DNA from: an uncultured Clostridia bacterium
GTDB lineage: Bacteria > Bacillota > Clostridia > Oscillospirales > Ruminococcaceae
Direction of reading: 5' to 3'
Assembly (NCBI GenBank): GCA_945829235.1
Contig: CALZUA010000003.1
Location: forward strand, 124,001-188,000
Length of the DNA: 64,000 nt
How positions within the stretch are numbered: position 1 is the stretch's first letter; each line of letters begins with the position of its first letter. Made by a program: the position numbers and the translations under genes. The notes beneath the pieces are model-generated. The model ran no database searches, was not told the DNA's origin, and saw only the letters and a program-made list of their open reading frames with translations. Positions 36,455-47,513 of this stretch are shown in pieces.

Positions 36455-37051
36455 ATGAAAAAAACTTCGTGGATAAAAGCGCGCTCCCGTAAGGCAACCT
36501 TGCGCGTTATACTGCGGTGGGCGCTGTATTCGGCGGCGCTTCTGCTGATGTTCGTATTTTTGCGAAACCCCGTGATAAAGGGCTGGTGTCCGTTCGCAAT
36601 AATCCCCCTCGCAATCGCTGTCGCTATGTTCGAGGGCGACCTTGCGGCAGGTATTTTCGGCGCGGTCTGCGGGCTTATGCTCGACCTCGCAAGCGGCACT
36701 ACTGCCGGTTTTTACGCGCTATGGTTGCTTTGCGCGTGTCCCGTGGTGTCACTTTTGTCGCGGTTCTGGATTAAGGTGAACATCGTGTCGCATTTCGTAC
36801 TGAACGCGGCGGTTTCCGTTATCATCGCGCTCCTCGATACGATTTTCCTCCACTGGGTCTGGGAAGGCTCGCAATTCGGAATTTCGTTTGTGAGCGTGAT
36901 TTTGCCGGCTTACGGCGGCTCAATCCTGCTTGCCGCGCCCGTGTACCTTTTGGTCGCGTTCATCGTCAAAAAACTCCGCCCCGATGAAAAACGCAAGCTC
37001 GAAGAATCCGCGCGCAGTGCCGAGGACTCGGAAAGCAATGAAACCGAATAA
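36455..37051 (+). CDS. mreD: Rod shape-determining protein MreD
   Basis: Multi-TM small protein in mre cluster. Confidence 0.75.
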   Translation: MKKTSWIKARSRKATLRVILRWALYSAALLLMFVFLRNPVIKGWCPFAIIPLAIAVAMFEGDLAAGIFGAVCGLMLDLASGTTAGFYALWLLCACPVVSLLSRFWIKVNIVSHFVLNAAVSVIIALLDTIFLHWVWEGSQFGISFVSVILPAYGGSILLAAPVYLLVAFIVKKLRPDEKRKLEESARSAEDSESNETE

Positions 37052-37092
37052 CAGCAAAGGCAGTGGAACTGCCACAATTTACAGGTATAAAT

Positions 37093-39186
37093 ATGTCTAA
37101 GCTCTCTTCAGTTTTAAGAACAATGACGCTGGTCGTGCTGGTTGTCGCGGCGGCTTTTATGTGCGGGATTCGTCTGCTTCAAACGCAACTCGTTGACGGC
37201 GAAAAATACCTCGAAATGACCAAAAGCACCTATCAGGCAAATCAGGAAATCGAAGCGGCTCGCGGGCAGATTGTTGACTGCAACGGAAAGGTGCTCAACT
37301 CCAACAAAATCGTCTTTAACATCAACCTCCAGCGCTCTTCCCTCGTTTCGGGTACCGAGAACGAGATTATTTACCGCGTTCTGACGGTTCTTATCAAAAA
37401 CAACCAAGAATGGAACGACAGTCTGCCTATCTCCAAAACCACGCCTTATTCCTTTGACGAATCGCGTCCCGAGGCGGTTAAAACGATGAAGGAAAAGCTG
37501 AATGTGGCAAGCTACACGAACGTTGAGGACTGCATTTTTCAGCTCTACAAAACGTATAATGTTGACGAAAAATATCCCGAGCAAATGCGCCGTTATATCG
37601 CGGGCGTGCGCTACGAGATGACCATAAAGAATTTCTCCGATGCAAATGTGTTTGTGCTGGCTTCCGATGTGAGCGAGGACGTTGTCCCCGAGCTGAAAGA
37701 GCTTGCCACAATGCTTGACGGCGTTGATATCACGCAAAGCTGGGAGCGCGAGTACGTCAACGGCGATGTTGCCGCGCATTTCAGAGGAACGGTCGGCGCA
37801 ATCTCAGCCGAGGAGTATAAGGAACTCAAAGACAAGGGCTACAACATAAACGATACTATCGGTATGAGCGGTATCGAAAGCGCGTTCGAGAGCACACTTC
37901 GCGGCACTCGCGGCGTTCGCACGATAACGCGCGGCTCGGACGGCTTGATGATAAGCGATGAGGTTACCAAAGAGCCTGTCGCGGGAAAGTCCGTTATGCT
38001 CACGATTGACGCGGATTTTCAGAAGCTCCTGCAAGACCTGCTCGAATACCACATTCAATACCTCAACTCCCCGCACTACACCTCAAAGTATGATACAAAT
38101 CTGCGCGGAAAGGGTTGTCAGGCGGGTTCGATTGTCGTACTTGACGTGAAAACGGGCGGGGTGCTCGGAATGGTTAGCTACCCTAACTATAACCTCAACG
38201 ATTATGTCGAAAACTACGAGGAGGTTCTCAATCAGCCGTATTCGCCCGTGTTTAACCGTGCGCTTAACGGTGCTTATCGTCCCGGTTCAACGTTCAAGAC
38301 AATCACCGCGACCGCCGGCTTGAACGAGCGCGCGATTGCCGTTGACAGCAAAATCACCTGCGGCGGTGTGTACACCTACTACGGCGGCTTCAAGCCAACC
38401 TGTCTTGGTCAACATGGCGCAATAAATGTGTCCTCTGCGCTGATGTATTCGTGCAACATCTTCTTCTACGAAACCGCGCGGCGGCTCGGTATCGACTCGC
38501 TCGCGGAATGGGCGGGACGCTTCGGCGTTGGCAAGGACATCGGCTTCGACCTCTCGATGAGCAAGGGCAGAATGACCTCGCTGGAGCTGTTTGAGGAAAA
38601 CGGCTGGGAATGGTATGAGGGCAACGTTGTGCAGGCGGGTATCGGTCAATCCGAAACGCTCCTCACGCCGCTTCATCTCGCAACCCAAGCGATGACTATC
38701 GCAAACAAGGGTGTGCGCTATGAACCGCACGTTGTTCAGTCCGTCTACAACTATGATTTCACCGAGAAAATCTATGAAAAAGCGCCCGCTGTTGCCGAGG
38801 ATTTCTCGGGACTTACCGGAATGGACACCTATATGGACGCAATCCACAAGGGAATGAAGCTCGTTGCCTCAACGCAGGACTATTTCTACATTGACGGCGC
38901 TGGCGGCTGGGTTAACCCGTTTGACTACGTTGGTGTCGGCAAGGAAAATGTTGCGATAAAAACGGGTACGCCCGAGGCGGATGACTACGAGCATCCCGAC
39001 GCTTATCAGTTCAACTCCGCGCTCGTCGGATTCTACCCCGCCGATAACCCCGAAATCGCGTTCGGCGTTATCCTCGAGCACGGCGAGTTCGCGAGAGTTA
39101 TGGCGGCAAACATTGTCAAGGCTTACGCTACCGGCACTATCAACACGAATTATGATGAGGACGGGAAGCCGCTTACTGCTTTGTGA
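37093..39186 (+). CDS. Penicillin-binding protein 2 (class B PBP transpeptidase)
   Basis: RPGSTFKTITATAGL; YSCNIFFYETARRLG; AIKTGTPE. Confidence 0.9.
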   Translation: MSKLSSVLRTMTLVVLVVAAAFMCGIRLLQTQLVDGEKYLEMTKSTYQANQEIEAARGQIVDCNGKVLNSNKIVFNINLQRSSLVSGTENEIIYRVLTVLIKNNQEWNDSLPISKTTPYSFDESRPEAVKTMKEKLNVASYTNVEDCIFQLYKTYNVDEKYPEQMRRYIAGVRYEMTIKNFSDANVFVLASDVSEDVVPELKELATMLDGVDITQSWEREYVNGDVAAHFRGTVGAISAEEYKELKDKGYNINDTIGMSGIESAFESTLRGTRGVRTITRGSDGLMISDEVTKEPVAGKSVMLTIDADFQKLLQDLLEYHIQYLNSPHYTSKYDTNLRGKGCQAGSIVVLDVKTGGVLGMVSYPNYNLNDYVENYEEVLNQPYSPVFNRALNGAYRPGSTFKTITATAGLNERAIAVDSKITCGGVYTYYGGFKPTCLGQHGAINVSSALMYSCNIFFYETARRLGIDSLAEWAGRFGVGKDIGFDLSMSKGRMTSLELFEENGWEWYEGNVVQAGIGQSETLLTPLHLATQAMTIANKGVRYEPHVVQSVYNYDFTEKIYEKAPAVAEDFSGLTGMDTYMDAIHKGMKLVASTQDYFYIDGAGGWVNPFDYVGVGKENVAIKTGTPEADDYEHPDAYQFNSALVGFYPADNPEIAFGVILEHGEFARVMAANIVKAYATGTINTNYDEDGKPLTAL

Positions 39187-39359
39187 AAATTGCACAAAAA
39201 TTAGATGAGGAAAACAACATTTTTCACGAATTTTTAATAAATGAGAAAAAACCCTTTTCAAATTTAGAATTTTGTGCTACAATAAGAATAGGGTATAATT
39301 TGGTTTAATGTCGGCAAATTCATATCAAGACGGAATTTCGCCGGCGGAGAGGGGAAATT

Positions 39360-40097
39360 ATGTCACAAATAATAGCTGTCACAGCAGGAAAGGGCGGAAC
39401 AGGTAAGTCCACAACATCGGCTAATGTTGCCACAGGTCTTGCAACTCTCGGTCACAAGACGTTGCTCGTGGAGCTGGACTTTGGTTTGCGCTGCCTTGAT
39501 ATAATGCTCGGAATTAAGGACAAGGTTAAGCACGATATCGGCGAATACCTCGAGGGCAGAATCGATATTTTGACGGCGACAACAAAGGTTGACCGCGTAG
39601 AGAACCTCTATCTCGTCTGCGCGACACGAAACCCGTTTATCGATATCAACCCCGAGAAGATTATGGGCGTGTGCGAGGAGATGCGCGAGCATTTCGACTA
39701 CATAATTATCGATACCGCAGGTGTCGGAAGCTCGGTGTTCAGCGTAATTAAGGCGGCTGAGCTGATACTTATGGTTACAACTCCCGATACCGTCTGCGTG
39801 CGCGACGGCGCTATTCTCTCGGACTTCTTGTACGTCAAGAACTGCATAAATCAGCGTCTTGTCATCAACAAGGTCAGCCCGAATTTCAAGGAAGAGGAGA
39901 TTCTCTTTGACCTCGATGAGGTTATGGACAGTGTGGGTATCCCGCTTATCGGCGTTGTGCCCGAGGACCAGAACATTAAAATCTGCGGCGCAAAGGGTGA
40001 GGCTCTGCCCCCGACCTGCGGCGGCTACAAGGCGTACACTGCGATTGCAAAGCGCATTACCGGTCAAGATGTTCCGCTGACAATTAAGATTGATTAA
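39360..40097 (+). CDS. minD: Septum site-determining protein MinD / ParA-family ATPase
   Basis: IAVTAGKGGTGKSTTSANVATGLATLGHKTLLVELDFGLRCLDIMLG. Confidence 0.85.
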   Translation: MSQIIAVTAGKGGTGKSTTSANVATGLATLGHKTLLVELDFGLRCLDIMLGIKDKVKHDIGEYLEGRIDILTATTKVDRVENLYLVCATRNPFIDINPEKIMGVCEEMREHFDYIIIDTAGVGSSVFSVIKAAELILMVTTPDTVCVRDGAILSDFLYVKNCINQRLVINKVSPNFKEEEILFDLDEVMDSVGIPLIGVVPEDQNIKICGAKGEALPPTCGGYKAYTAIAKRITGQDVPLTIKID

Positions 40098-40109
40098 GGG
40101 GTGTTTTAG

Positions 40110-40505
40110 TTGAACATTGCTCTTATAGCTCACGACGCAAAAAAGGAGCTTATGGTTCAGTTCTGCATTGCATACTGCGGAATACTGAGCAAATATAATA
40201 TCTGCGCAACCGGTACAACCGGCAAGCTCGTTGCCGAGGCAACCGGTCTGCAAATCAAGCGCTTTCTGAGCGGTTCTCAGGGCGGCGGCGAACAGCTGGT
40301 TTCGGAGATTAGTTGCAACGAAATCGACCTGCTGATTTTCTTCCGCGACCCGCTTACAATGAAGTCGCACGAGCCGAATGATATCAACATTCTGCGGGTG
40401 TGCGATGTACATAATATCCCTGTTGCTACGAACATAGCGACAGCCGAGGCGCTTATCCACGCACTTGAGCGCGGCGACCTCGATTGGCGCGAATACATGA
40501 GATAA
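40110..40505 (+). CDS. mgsA: Methylglyoxal synthase (TTG start)
   Basis: [42 protein letters not shown]. Confidence 0.93.
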   Translation: MNIALIAHDAKKELMVQFCIAYCGILSKYNICATGTTGKLVAEATGLQIKRFLSGSQGGGEQLVSEISCNEIDLLIFFRDPLTMKSHEPNDINILRVCDVHNIPVATNIATAEALIHALERGDLDWREYMR

Positions 40506-40636
40506 TTTCGGCGCGCTCTTCGGGGCGCGTTTTATTTTGATGAAACCGGCGGTAAAATGCTAACTAAACTTACGTTGTACTTTGAAGAAACTTGTGGCGA
40601 ACAGCGGTGGAATCGGCGGTGAATATCGGTGGAATC

Positions 40637-41211
40637 GGCGGTAAAAACGCGCGATATTTGGCAAGATTTCACGAGATTTTGGGCGAAAATGCTTGATTTT
40701 CGGGTGATTTCGGGCAAATTCGTGAGATTTCGGCTGTTTTCGAGCGATTTTGAGAAAATTAGGGCGGCTTTTGTGATTTTGGGTGATTTCGTCTGATAAC
40801 GCGCTAAAATGGTGAATTAAGCGAAAACGGCTCGAAAATGACCGATTTTCAGCAAATTTCGGGCGATTTTTCCGAAAAACGGCTGAATTTCGCGGTTATT
40901 TCTTGGGCTAACGGCAAGGAATTCAGCGGTAAATTGGCGCGATATTTGGCAAGATTTCACGAGATTTTGAGCGAAAATGCTTGATTTTCGGGTGATTTCG
41001 GGCAAATTCGGGAGATTTCGGCTGTTTTCGAGCGATTTTGAGAAAATTAGGGCGTTTTGTGAGATTTCACCCACTAACGTGCTAAAATGGTGGATTTCGC
41101 GAAAAATTGCTCGATAATGACGGATTTTCAGCTAATTTCGGGCGATTTTTCCGAAAAAACGGCTGAAATTCACGGTTTCTTCTTGAGCTAACGAAAAGGA
41201 TTTGCGGTGAA
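40637..41211. repeat. Two tandem copies of a 288-bp non-coding repeat
   Basis: gcgcgatatttggcaagatttcacgagatttt... at 40649 and again at 40937, high identity across the unit. Confidence 0.85.
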
Positions 41212-41280
41212 CATCCACGAAAAATTGCGGTGAACAGAGGCGAAATCGGCAAAATTTGCGGTTATGAAACGGGTGGAAAA

Positions 41281-42024
41281 ATGCTTGTAACGTATGACGG
41301 GATTGTGATTGCGCGGCGCGAGGTCGGCGAAAACAGCGTGTTTATCGATATCCTCACCGATGAACAGGGCATCATCGAGGCTTCCGCGCACGGTGCCAAC
41401 AAAATCAACAGCTCAATCCTCTCCGCCGCCGCACTTTTCTCCTACTCAACTTTCTCGCTCTCGAAGAACAAGCTTCGCTACACCGTCAACTCCGCGAAGC
41501 CAAAATTCTCGTTCCACGAGCTTGGCAAGGATATCGAAAAACTCGCGCTCGCTTCGTATTTCGCTCAGAGCGTGCGGTTCTGCACGCCGTCCGAACAGCC
41601 TCAGGACAGCATTGTGCGGTTTTTCGCAATCGCGTTGTTCGAGATTATGCACGGGCGGCCGCTCCCCTCGGTTAAGGCGGCATTTGAACTGCGGTACAGC
41701 GCGGAGCTTGGTTTTGCGCCAAATCTTGTCGGTTGCGACAACTGCGGCGAGTACGACTGCAATGACGGTATGTACTTTCTCCCCGATAAGGCAAAGCTGA
41801 TTTGCGCGGACTGTTTGTATGTCGATAACGCCGTGAAACTGCTCCCAGAAACGCTTTTCGCGATGCGCAACATCATCTTCTCCCCCCTCGACCGCGCGTT
41901 TAAGTTCAACATCGCCAAAAATGCCGAAAAACAGCTCGGCGATATCTGCGAGAACTACTTTTTGAGCCGCACCGAACGGAGTTTCCCTACCCTTTCATAT
42001 TACAAGGAAATTGCGATACAATAG
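41281..42024 (+). CDS. recO: DNA repair protein RecO
   Basis: MLVTYDGIVIARREVGENSVFIDILTDEQGIIEASAHGANK; CDNCGEYDC zinc motif. Confidence 0.9.
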   Translation: MLVTYDGIVIARREVGENSVFIDILTDEQGIIEASAHGANKINSSILSAAALFSYSTFSLSKNKLRYTVNSAKPKFSFHELGKDIEKLALASYFAQSVRFCTPSEQPQDSIVRFFAIALFEIMHGRPLPSVKAAFELRYSAELGFAPNLVGCDNCGEYDCNDGMYFLPDKAKLICADCLYVDNAVKLLPETLFAMRNIIFSPLDRAFKFNIAKNAEKQLGDICENYFLSRTERSFPTLSYYKEIAIQ

Positions 42025-42056
42025 TATAGAATTGTTTTACAACAAATGAGGTTTTT

Positions 42057-44429
42057 ATGAACAAATATTACAAAAAACTTGAATTAGATAAAATTTTAGA
42101 GTTGCTCGCAAATGAAACCGTGAGCGATTATTGCCGCGAAAAAGCGCTTAAAATTGCGCCTGCGCGGGACTTTGATACAATTAAACAGGAGTTGCAAAAA
42201 ACCGATGACGCGTTCACGCTTTCGGCAAAGTTTGGAACACCGCATTTCCGGAAAATCCCCGAAATCTCGGCTTCCCTCAAACGCGCCGAAACCGGCTCTT
42301 CCCTCTCGTTTCGGGAACTGCTGGACGCGGCAAAGGTGCTTCGCGAAACCGCAGTTTTGTGCGATTGGTACTCGCAATGCGAGAATATGGAGAACTCGCT
42401 TGCCGAGTATTTTCGCGGGCTTACGCCGATAAAGTCGCTTGAACAGCGCATCTCCGAGAGCATTCTCTCCGAGGAGGAAATGTCGGACGCGGCAAGCCCC
42501 GAGCTTGCTTCAATCCGCAAGAGAATTACCCGTCAAGGTTTGCAAATCCGCGAACAGCTCGACGGTATGCTCAAAAACAAGACCACGCGCGGCTTCTTGC
42601 AGGACGCGGTTGTCACAATGCGCGACGGGCGGTACGTTGTCCCCGTCAAAAGCGAGCACAAAAGCGATGTGCCCGGTCTTGTACACGACACCTCGGCGAC
42701 CGGACAAACGTTTTTCATCGAGCCGATGAGCGTTGTCGAGGCGAACAACGAAATCCGTATCCTCAAAGCGCGCGAACAGGCTGAAATTGAGCGGATAACG
42801 CGTGAACTCTCGGCGGCTGTCGGCGAAAACGCGGCGGCGATTTCCGAGAATTTCCGGATGTCGCAAATTCTCGAGCTGTACTTCGCGAAGGCTAATCTCG
42901 GTGCGAAAATGAAGGCGATTACCCCGCGGCTTTCCGAGGAGCCGAAGGTTGTCCTCAAAAACGCCAAGCACCCGCTTCTTGACCGCGATACCGCTGTTCC
43001 GATATCGGTGGAAATTGGCGAGAACTACGGTTGCTTGATTATAACCGGTCCGAATACCGGCGGCAAAACCGTGGCGATAAAGACCGTGGGCTTGCTCACG
43101 CTGATGACGATGTGCGGGCTGATGATACCCGCGGGCGATGGGAGCGTGGTCGGTTATTTCGACAGGATTTTCGTGGATATAGGCGATGAGCAAAGCATCG
43201 AGCAGAGCCTCTCCACATTTTCCTCGCATATCACCAACGTTATCGGCATACTCAACAATGCCGGCGAACGATCGCTAGCTCTTATCGATGAGCTCGGCAG
43301 CGGAACAGACCCGGTTGAGGGCGCGGCGCTTGCGGTGTCGATACTAACATCGCTCAAAAATGTCGGTGCAAAGGTGCTCGCGACCACGCATTATCAGGAA
43401 GTCAAACTGTTCGCGCTCGAAACGGACGGCGTTGAGAACGCAAGCTGTGAGTTTGATGTGGAAACACTGAAACCCACCTATCGGCTGATTGTCGGCGTTC
43501 CCGGCAAGTCCAACGCGTTCGCGATATCGCAGAAGCTCGGTATGCCCAGCAGAATTATTTCGCGCGCCGAGGAGCTTGTCAGCTCGGAAAACCGCCGATT
43601 TGAGCAGGTTATCGACCAGCTCGAAAGCGCCCGCAAGGAGCTTGAACAGCTCAAGGAAAGCGCCGCGGTTTCCGAGAGAAACGCGAAAATGACCGAGAGC
43701 GAGCTTAAACAAAAGCTCTCCGCGCTTGAACAGGAAAAGGAAAAGGAACTCGAAAACGCGCGCCGCAGAGCCGTTTCGATTATCGAGCAGACGCGCGCGC
43801 AATCGGATATTTTGCTCAATCAGCTTGAGGAACTCAAAAAGGAAAAGGACAAGGAAGCGCTTCGCAAAGGCATTTCCGATGCGAAGTCCCGCACAAATTC
43901 CGCGCTCAACCGTATGTTTGACGAGGCAAATCCCGTTGTTGAGCGAAAGGTTGAGGACTATATCCCGCCGCGCCCGTTCAAGCAGGGCGATACCGTGCGG
44001 CTTGCCGATACCTCGCGCGAGGGCGTTTTGCTCACCGTGCCGAATATGAACGGCGTTTGCTATGTTCAGACGGGTTCGATGAAGGTGAAAACTACCGCGA
44101 AAAACCTGCGGTTGGTCGAGAAAAAGGCTGAGAAAAAGCCCGCAGGCAGTATCAAGAAACGCGTTTCGTCAAATATGACGCGGCGCGGCGGTATGGAGCT
44201 TGACATTCGCGGTAAAATGGGTGACGAGGGTGTCCTCGAAATGGAACGCTTCATCGACAGCGCGATTATGGCGGGACTTTCGCAGATTGTGATTATCCAC
44301 GGAAAAGGTACGGGCGCGCTTCGTGCCGCTGTTCAACAGGCGCTGAAGCGAAATCCCGCTGTCAAGAGCTTCCGCGCGGGCGAGTACGGCGAGGGCGAAG
44401 CGGGTGTTACAGTTGTCGAGCTAAAGTAA
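42057..44429 (+). CDS. mutS2: Endonuclease MutS2
   Basis: ITGPNTGGKTVAIKTVGLL; C-terminal Smr domain ELDIRGKMGDEG...IIHGKGTGALR. Confidence 0.96.
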   Translation: MNKYYKKLELDKILELLANETVSDYCREKALKIAPARDFDTIKQELQKTDDAFTLSAKFGTPHFRKIPEISASLKRAETGSSLSFRELLDAAKVLRETAVLCDWYSQCENMENSLAEYFRGLTPIKSLEQRISESILSEEEMSDAASPELASIRKRITRQGLQIREQLDGMLKNKTTRGFLQDAVVTMRDGRYVVPVKSEHKSDVPGLVHDTSATGQTFFIEPMSVVEANNEIRILKAREQAEIERITRELSAAVGENAAAISENFRMSQILELYFAKANLGAKMKAITPRLSEEPKVVLKNAKHPLLDRDTAVPISVEIGENYGCLIITGPNTGGKTVAIKTVGLLTLMTMCGLMIPAGDGSVVGYFDRIFVDIGDEQSIEQSLSTFSSHITNVIGILNNAGERSLALIDELGSGTDPVEGAALAVSILTSLKNVGAKVLATTHYQEVKLFALETDGVENASCEFDVETLKPTYRLIVGVPGKSNAFAISQKLGMPSRIISRAEELVSSENRRFEQVIDQLESARKELEQLKESAAVSERNAKMTESELKQKLSALEQEKEKELENARRRAVSIIEQTRAQSDILLNQLEELKKEKDKEALRKGISDAKSRTNSALNRMFDEANPVVERKVEDYIPPRPFKQGDTVRLADTSREGVLLTVPNMNGVCYVQTGSMKVKTTAKNLRLVEKKAEKKPAGSIKKRVSSNMTRRGGMELDIRGKMGDEGVLEMERFIDSAIMAGLSQIVIIHGKGTGALRAAVQQALKRNPAVKSFRAGEYGEGEAGVTVVELK

Positions 44430-44447
44430 ATTGAAAGGACAATTCAG

Positions 44448-45769
44448 ATGGAATATTTCAAGCTCCAGATTGGGTGTATAATAATTCTGCTGTATGTTGG
44501 ATTTATTTATGTTAAAGAGTGTCGGCGCTATCACCGAAAGCTGAACGAAACGCTGTTTGACGAGCTTTTGGAAATCGGTTTGATAAGCATCGCTCTCGAC
44601 GGTGCAACCGCCTTCACGGTAAATCACCTCGATACTGTCCCCGATATCTTGAACAAAATCCTGCACATCGCGTTTCTTATCAGCTTGGATTCGGTTATCT
44701 TCGTGCTGTTTTTGTATATGCTGTTTATGACGGGCGCGTTCCCGAAAAAAAACTCAAAAGAGCCGCGCTGTTTGTGCCGTTTGTCATAAATGTTGCCGTG
44801 GTAATCGGGGGCGCAAATTCCCTCGAATACATTCACGGCGTGAAAACAAACTATTCGATGGGTTTCCCCGTGTACGCCTGCTACACGATGGTTGCCGTGT
44901 ACAGCTTGCTTGCGGTGTTTGTGTTCTTCAAGCGCTGGAAGCATATCGAGCGTCACAAGCGCACCAGCATTTTCACATACCTGTTTGTGATGATGGCGGT
45001 CACCACCGTTCAGATGTTCTTCCCCGAGATGCTTATCACAAGCATTGCCGTGACGGTTTTTATTGTCGGCGTGTATATGAACCTCGAGGACCCCGCTCTG
45101 AAGGAGCTCTCGCGCTTCCACAACGAAACGGTTATGAGCTTCGCCAACCTTGTCGAAAACCGCGACAACAGCACCGGCGGTCACATCAAGCGCACAAGCC
45201 GTTATGTGGGGCTGATTGCCGAGGAGTTGCAGGGGAGGAACTATTACCCCGAAATTCTCACCAAGGATTACATAACAAACCTGCTTAAAGCCGCACCACT
45301 CCACGATATCGGGAAAATTTCCGTGCCCGATGCAATTTTGAAGAAGCCCGGCAAGCTCACCGATGAAGAGTACGCGATTATGAAGCTTCACGCGGAAAAC
45401 GGCGGGAATATTATCCGAGATGTTTTCAGAAATCTGCGCGATGAGGATTATCGGAGAATGGCGTTTGAGGTTGCGCGGTATCACCACGAAAAGTGGAACG
45501 GAAAGGGTTATCCGGACGGGCTGAGCGGCGACATCATTCCGCTTTGCGCGAGAATTATGTCGGTTGCGGACGTGTTTGACGCGGTTTCGGAGAAACGGTG
45601 TTACCGCGAGGCAATGCCGCTCAACAAGTGCTTTGAGATTATCAAGAACGGCTCCGGCAAGGATTTTGACCCGTTGATTGCGGAGATTTTTATCGATATT
45701 CGGGACAAGGTTGAGAAGGTTCACGCAGAGTTTGCGCTGGAAACAGAAAACGCGCCGAAGAAGGAATGA
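44448..45769 (+). pseudogene. Membrane HD-GYP phosphodiesterase split by -1-type frame change at an A8 tract
   Basis: ORFs 44448..44789 and 44774..45769; HDIGKISVPDAIL and HHEKWNGKGYPDGL; adding one A at 44745-44752 joins GAFPKKK-LKRAALFVPFVINVAVV. Confidence 0.75.
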
Positions 45770-45829
45770 GCGGCGGGAGTTCTTGCAAATCAGTAATCGA
45801 GCACCGCGAAGCGTACAAAAGTTTTCGGT

Positions 45830-46242
45830 CAAGCCTTTTTCAAAAGGCTTGTGGGGTGTGGGGCAAAGCCCCACAACTTAAGGCGAAGCCGCAGACTAGA
45901 GCGAAGCGTCAAACCAATAAAAGGACAATTTCGCTTTGTATAAATCAACGAGGAAACTTGTACATCAGTTTCGCGACCATTGCCAAATTTTTTTGCGAAC
46001 GCAAAAAAATTCGCAAATCCCTTTAAACAAACTCATCTTAACAGGCGGGTGCAGTCACGCCGAACAAACCCGAGATTATCTCTTTCAACGGGGCGTGACT
46101 GCACCCGCGCATTTTCGCCGGTTCGATGCCGGCGAAAATGCAAACACCTTTCACAAATTCAGCTAAACCAACAGACTTTGCATCATGAAAGCGATTTTTC
46201 GGGTTCGATGCCCGAAAAATCGCCGTGGCTTCGCAGAAGCCA
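45830..46242. repeat. Hairpin-dense non-coding locus (six inverted repeats)
   Basis: Stems at 45830-45851, 45857-45875, 46045-46061/46092-46108, 46109-46141, 46191-46223, 46226-46242. Confidence 0.8.
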
Positions 46243-46441
46243 AAGTCCCACGCGTACCAGACTGCCAAAAGTTCGCAAAAATCAGGCTTTGTTCGCAGAC
46301 CAAAAACCTGTTACCGACAGCCAAAGCTCATTTTATTAGCCAAGTTTTGCGAAAGGTATTGAAATTTCAAGGTAATTGTGGTAGAATATAAGTGTTGATA
46401 TTTATGATAATGTTGAAATCCTTAATTGAGGAGGAACGGCG

Positions 46442-47512
46442 TTGAATATAAAAGATTGTCTGATAATGGAGGATTATCGCAAGTACAAGAGTGATTTTAT
46501 TCGGCTTGGCGATATCGTTCACGAAAAACTTCGGGAACTCGCCGATGACACGGGAATACTCGTTATGGGTATCGAGCACCGCGTTAAGAGTGAGAAAAGT
46601 CTCGAAGGTAAGCTGTACAAAAACGGTGAGTGGTATCAGAAATTCGATGATATAACCGATATTCTCGGCGAACGGGTTATCTGCTATTTTGGCGATGAGG
46701 TGGATAAATTCGGGAAGCTCGTTGAACAGGAATTTGTGATTGACTGGGAGAATTCCTCCGATAAACGCGCGCTCATAAAGGCTGATACATTCGGTTACCT
46801 CTCACTGCACTACATCTGCTCTCTACCCGAAGATAAGGATTACCCCGCGGAGCTTTGCGGCAGGCGCTTTGAAATCCAAATCCGTACAATGCTCCAGCAC
46901 GCGTGGTCCGCGATAAACCACGACCTCGGTTACAAAAACAAGTACGGCGTGCCGAGAGAGGTTACGCGTGAGTTTGCAAGACTTGCCGGACTTATGGAAA
47001 TCGCCGATGACGAGTTTGTCCGTGTTCGCGACGCGATGAACAACTACACCGAGAAAATCCACGAGAAAATCACAAGCAACACCGCAGATGATGTGCTGAT
47101 TGAACTGGTTTCGCTCAACGAGTATATGCAACTCAATCCTAAAATGTGTAGCTTTATCGACAGAATTGCCAAAATCGATAATTCCGAGATAAACTATGTT
47201 TCCGCGGAAAATTATGTCGCTCAGCTCAAGTGGCTGAAGCTCGATACTATCGGCGACCTGCAGAGCGCTCTCGAAAAACACGGCGAGCTTGCCTTTAAGC
47301 TTGCCGAGAAAACCATCAAGGGCTTCGAGCTGGATATGCTCGTGTCAAACGCCGCTTTGCGGTTTCTTTGCCGCGCAATCCTTCTCGAAGATGGTTACTC
47401 CGAGCAACAAGCCGCTGAGTTCATTTCCCTCTCCGTGAACAAAAAAGAGCGCGCCGTCAGACAAGCGAAACGACTGTTTAAGATGTACGATGAGATAAAA
47501 CAGGGTGTTTGA
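46442..47512 (+). CDS. RelA/SpoT-domain (p)ppGpp synthetase
   Basis: HRVKSEKSLEGKLYKNG...DITDILGERVICYF...YLSLHYI...FEIQIRTMLQHAWSAINHDLGYK. Confidence 0.85.
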   Translation: MNIKDCLIMEDYRKYKSDFIRLGDIVHEKLRELADDTGILVMGIEHRVKSEKSLEGKLYKNGEWYQKFDDITDILGERVICYFGDEVDKFGKLVEQEFVIDWENSSDKRALIKADTFGYLSLHYICSLPEDKDYPAELCGRRFEIQIRTMLQHAWSAINHDLGYKNKYGVPREVTREFARLAGLMEIADDEFVRVRDAMNNYTEKIHEKITSNTADDVLIELVSLNEYMQLNPKMCSFIDRIAKIDNSEINYVSAENYVAQLKWLKLDTIGDLQSALEKHGELAFKLAEKTIKGFELDMLVSNAALRFLCRAILLEDGYSEQQAAEFISLSVNKKERAVRQAKRLFKMYDEIKQGV

Positions 47513-47513
47513 T

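Noticed and set aside
40817-41074. 85-aa minus-strand ORF (MGEISQNALIFSKSLENSRNLPNLPEITRKSS...)
   Set aside because: Low-complexity translation of the 288-bp repeat, different lengths in the two copies, no RBS.
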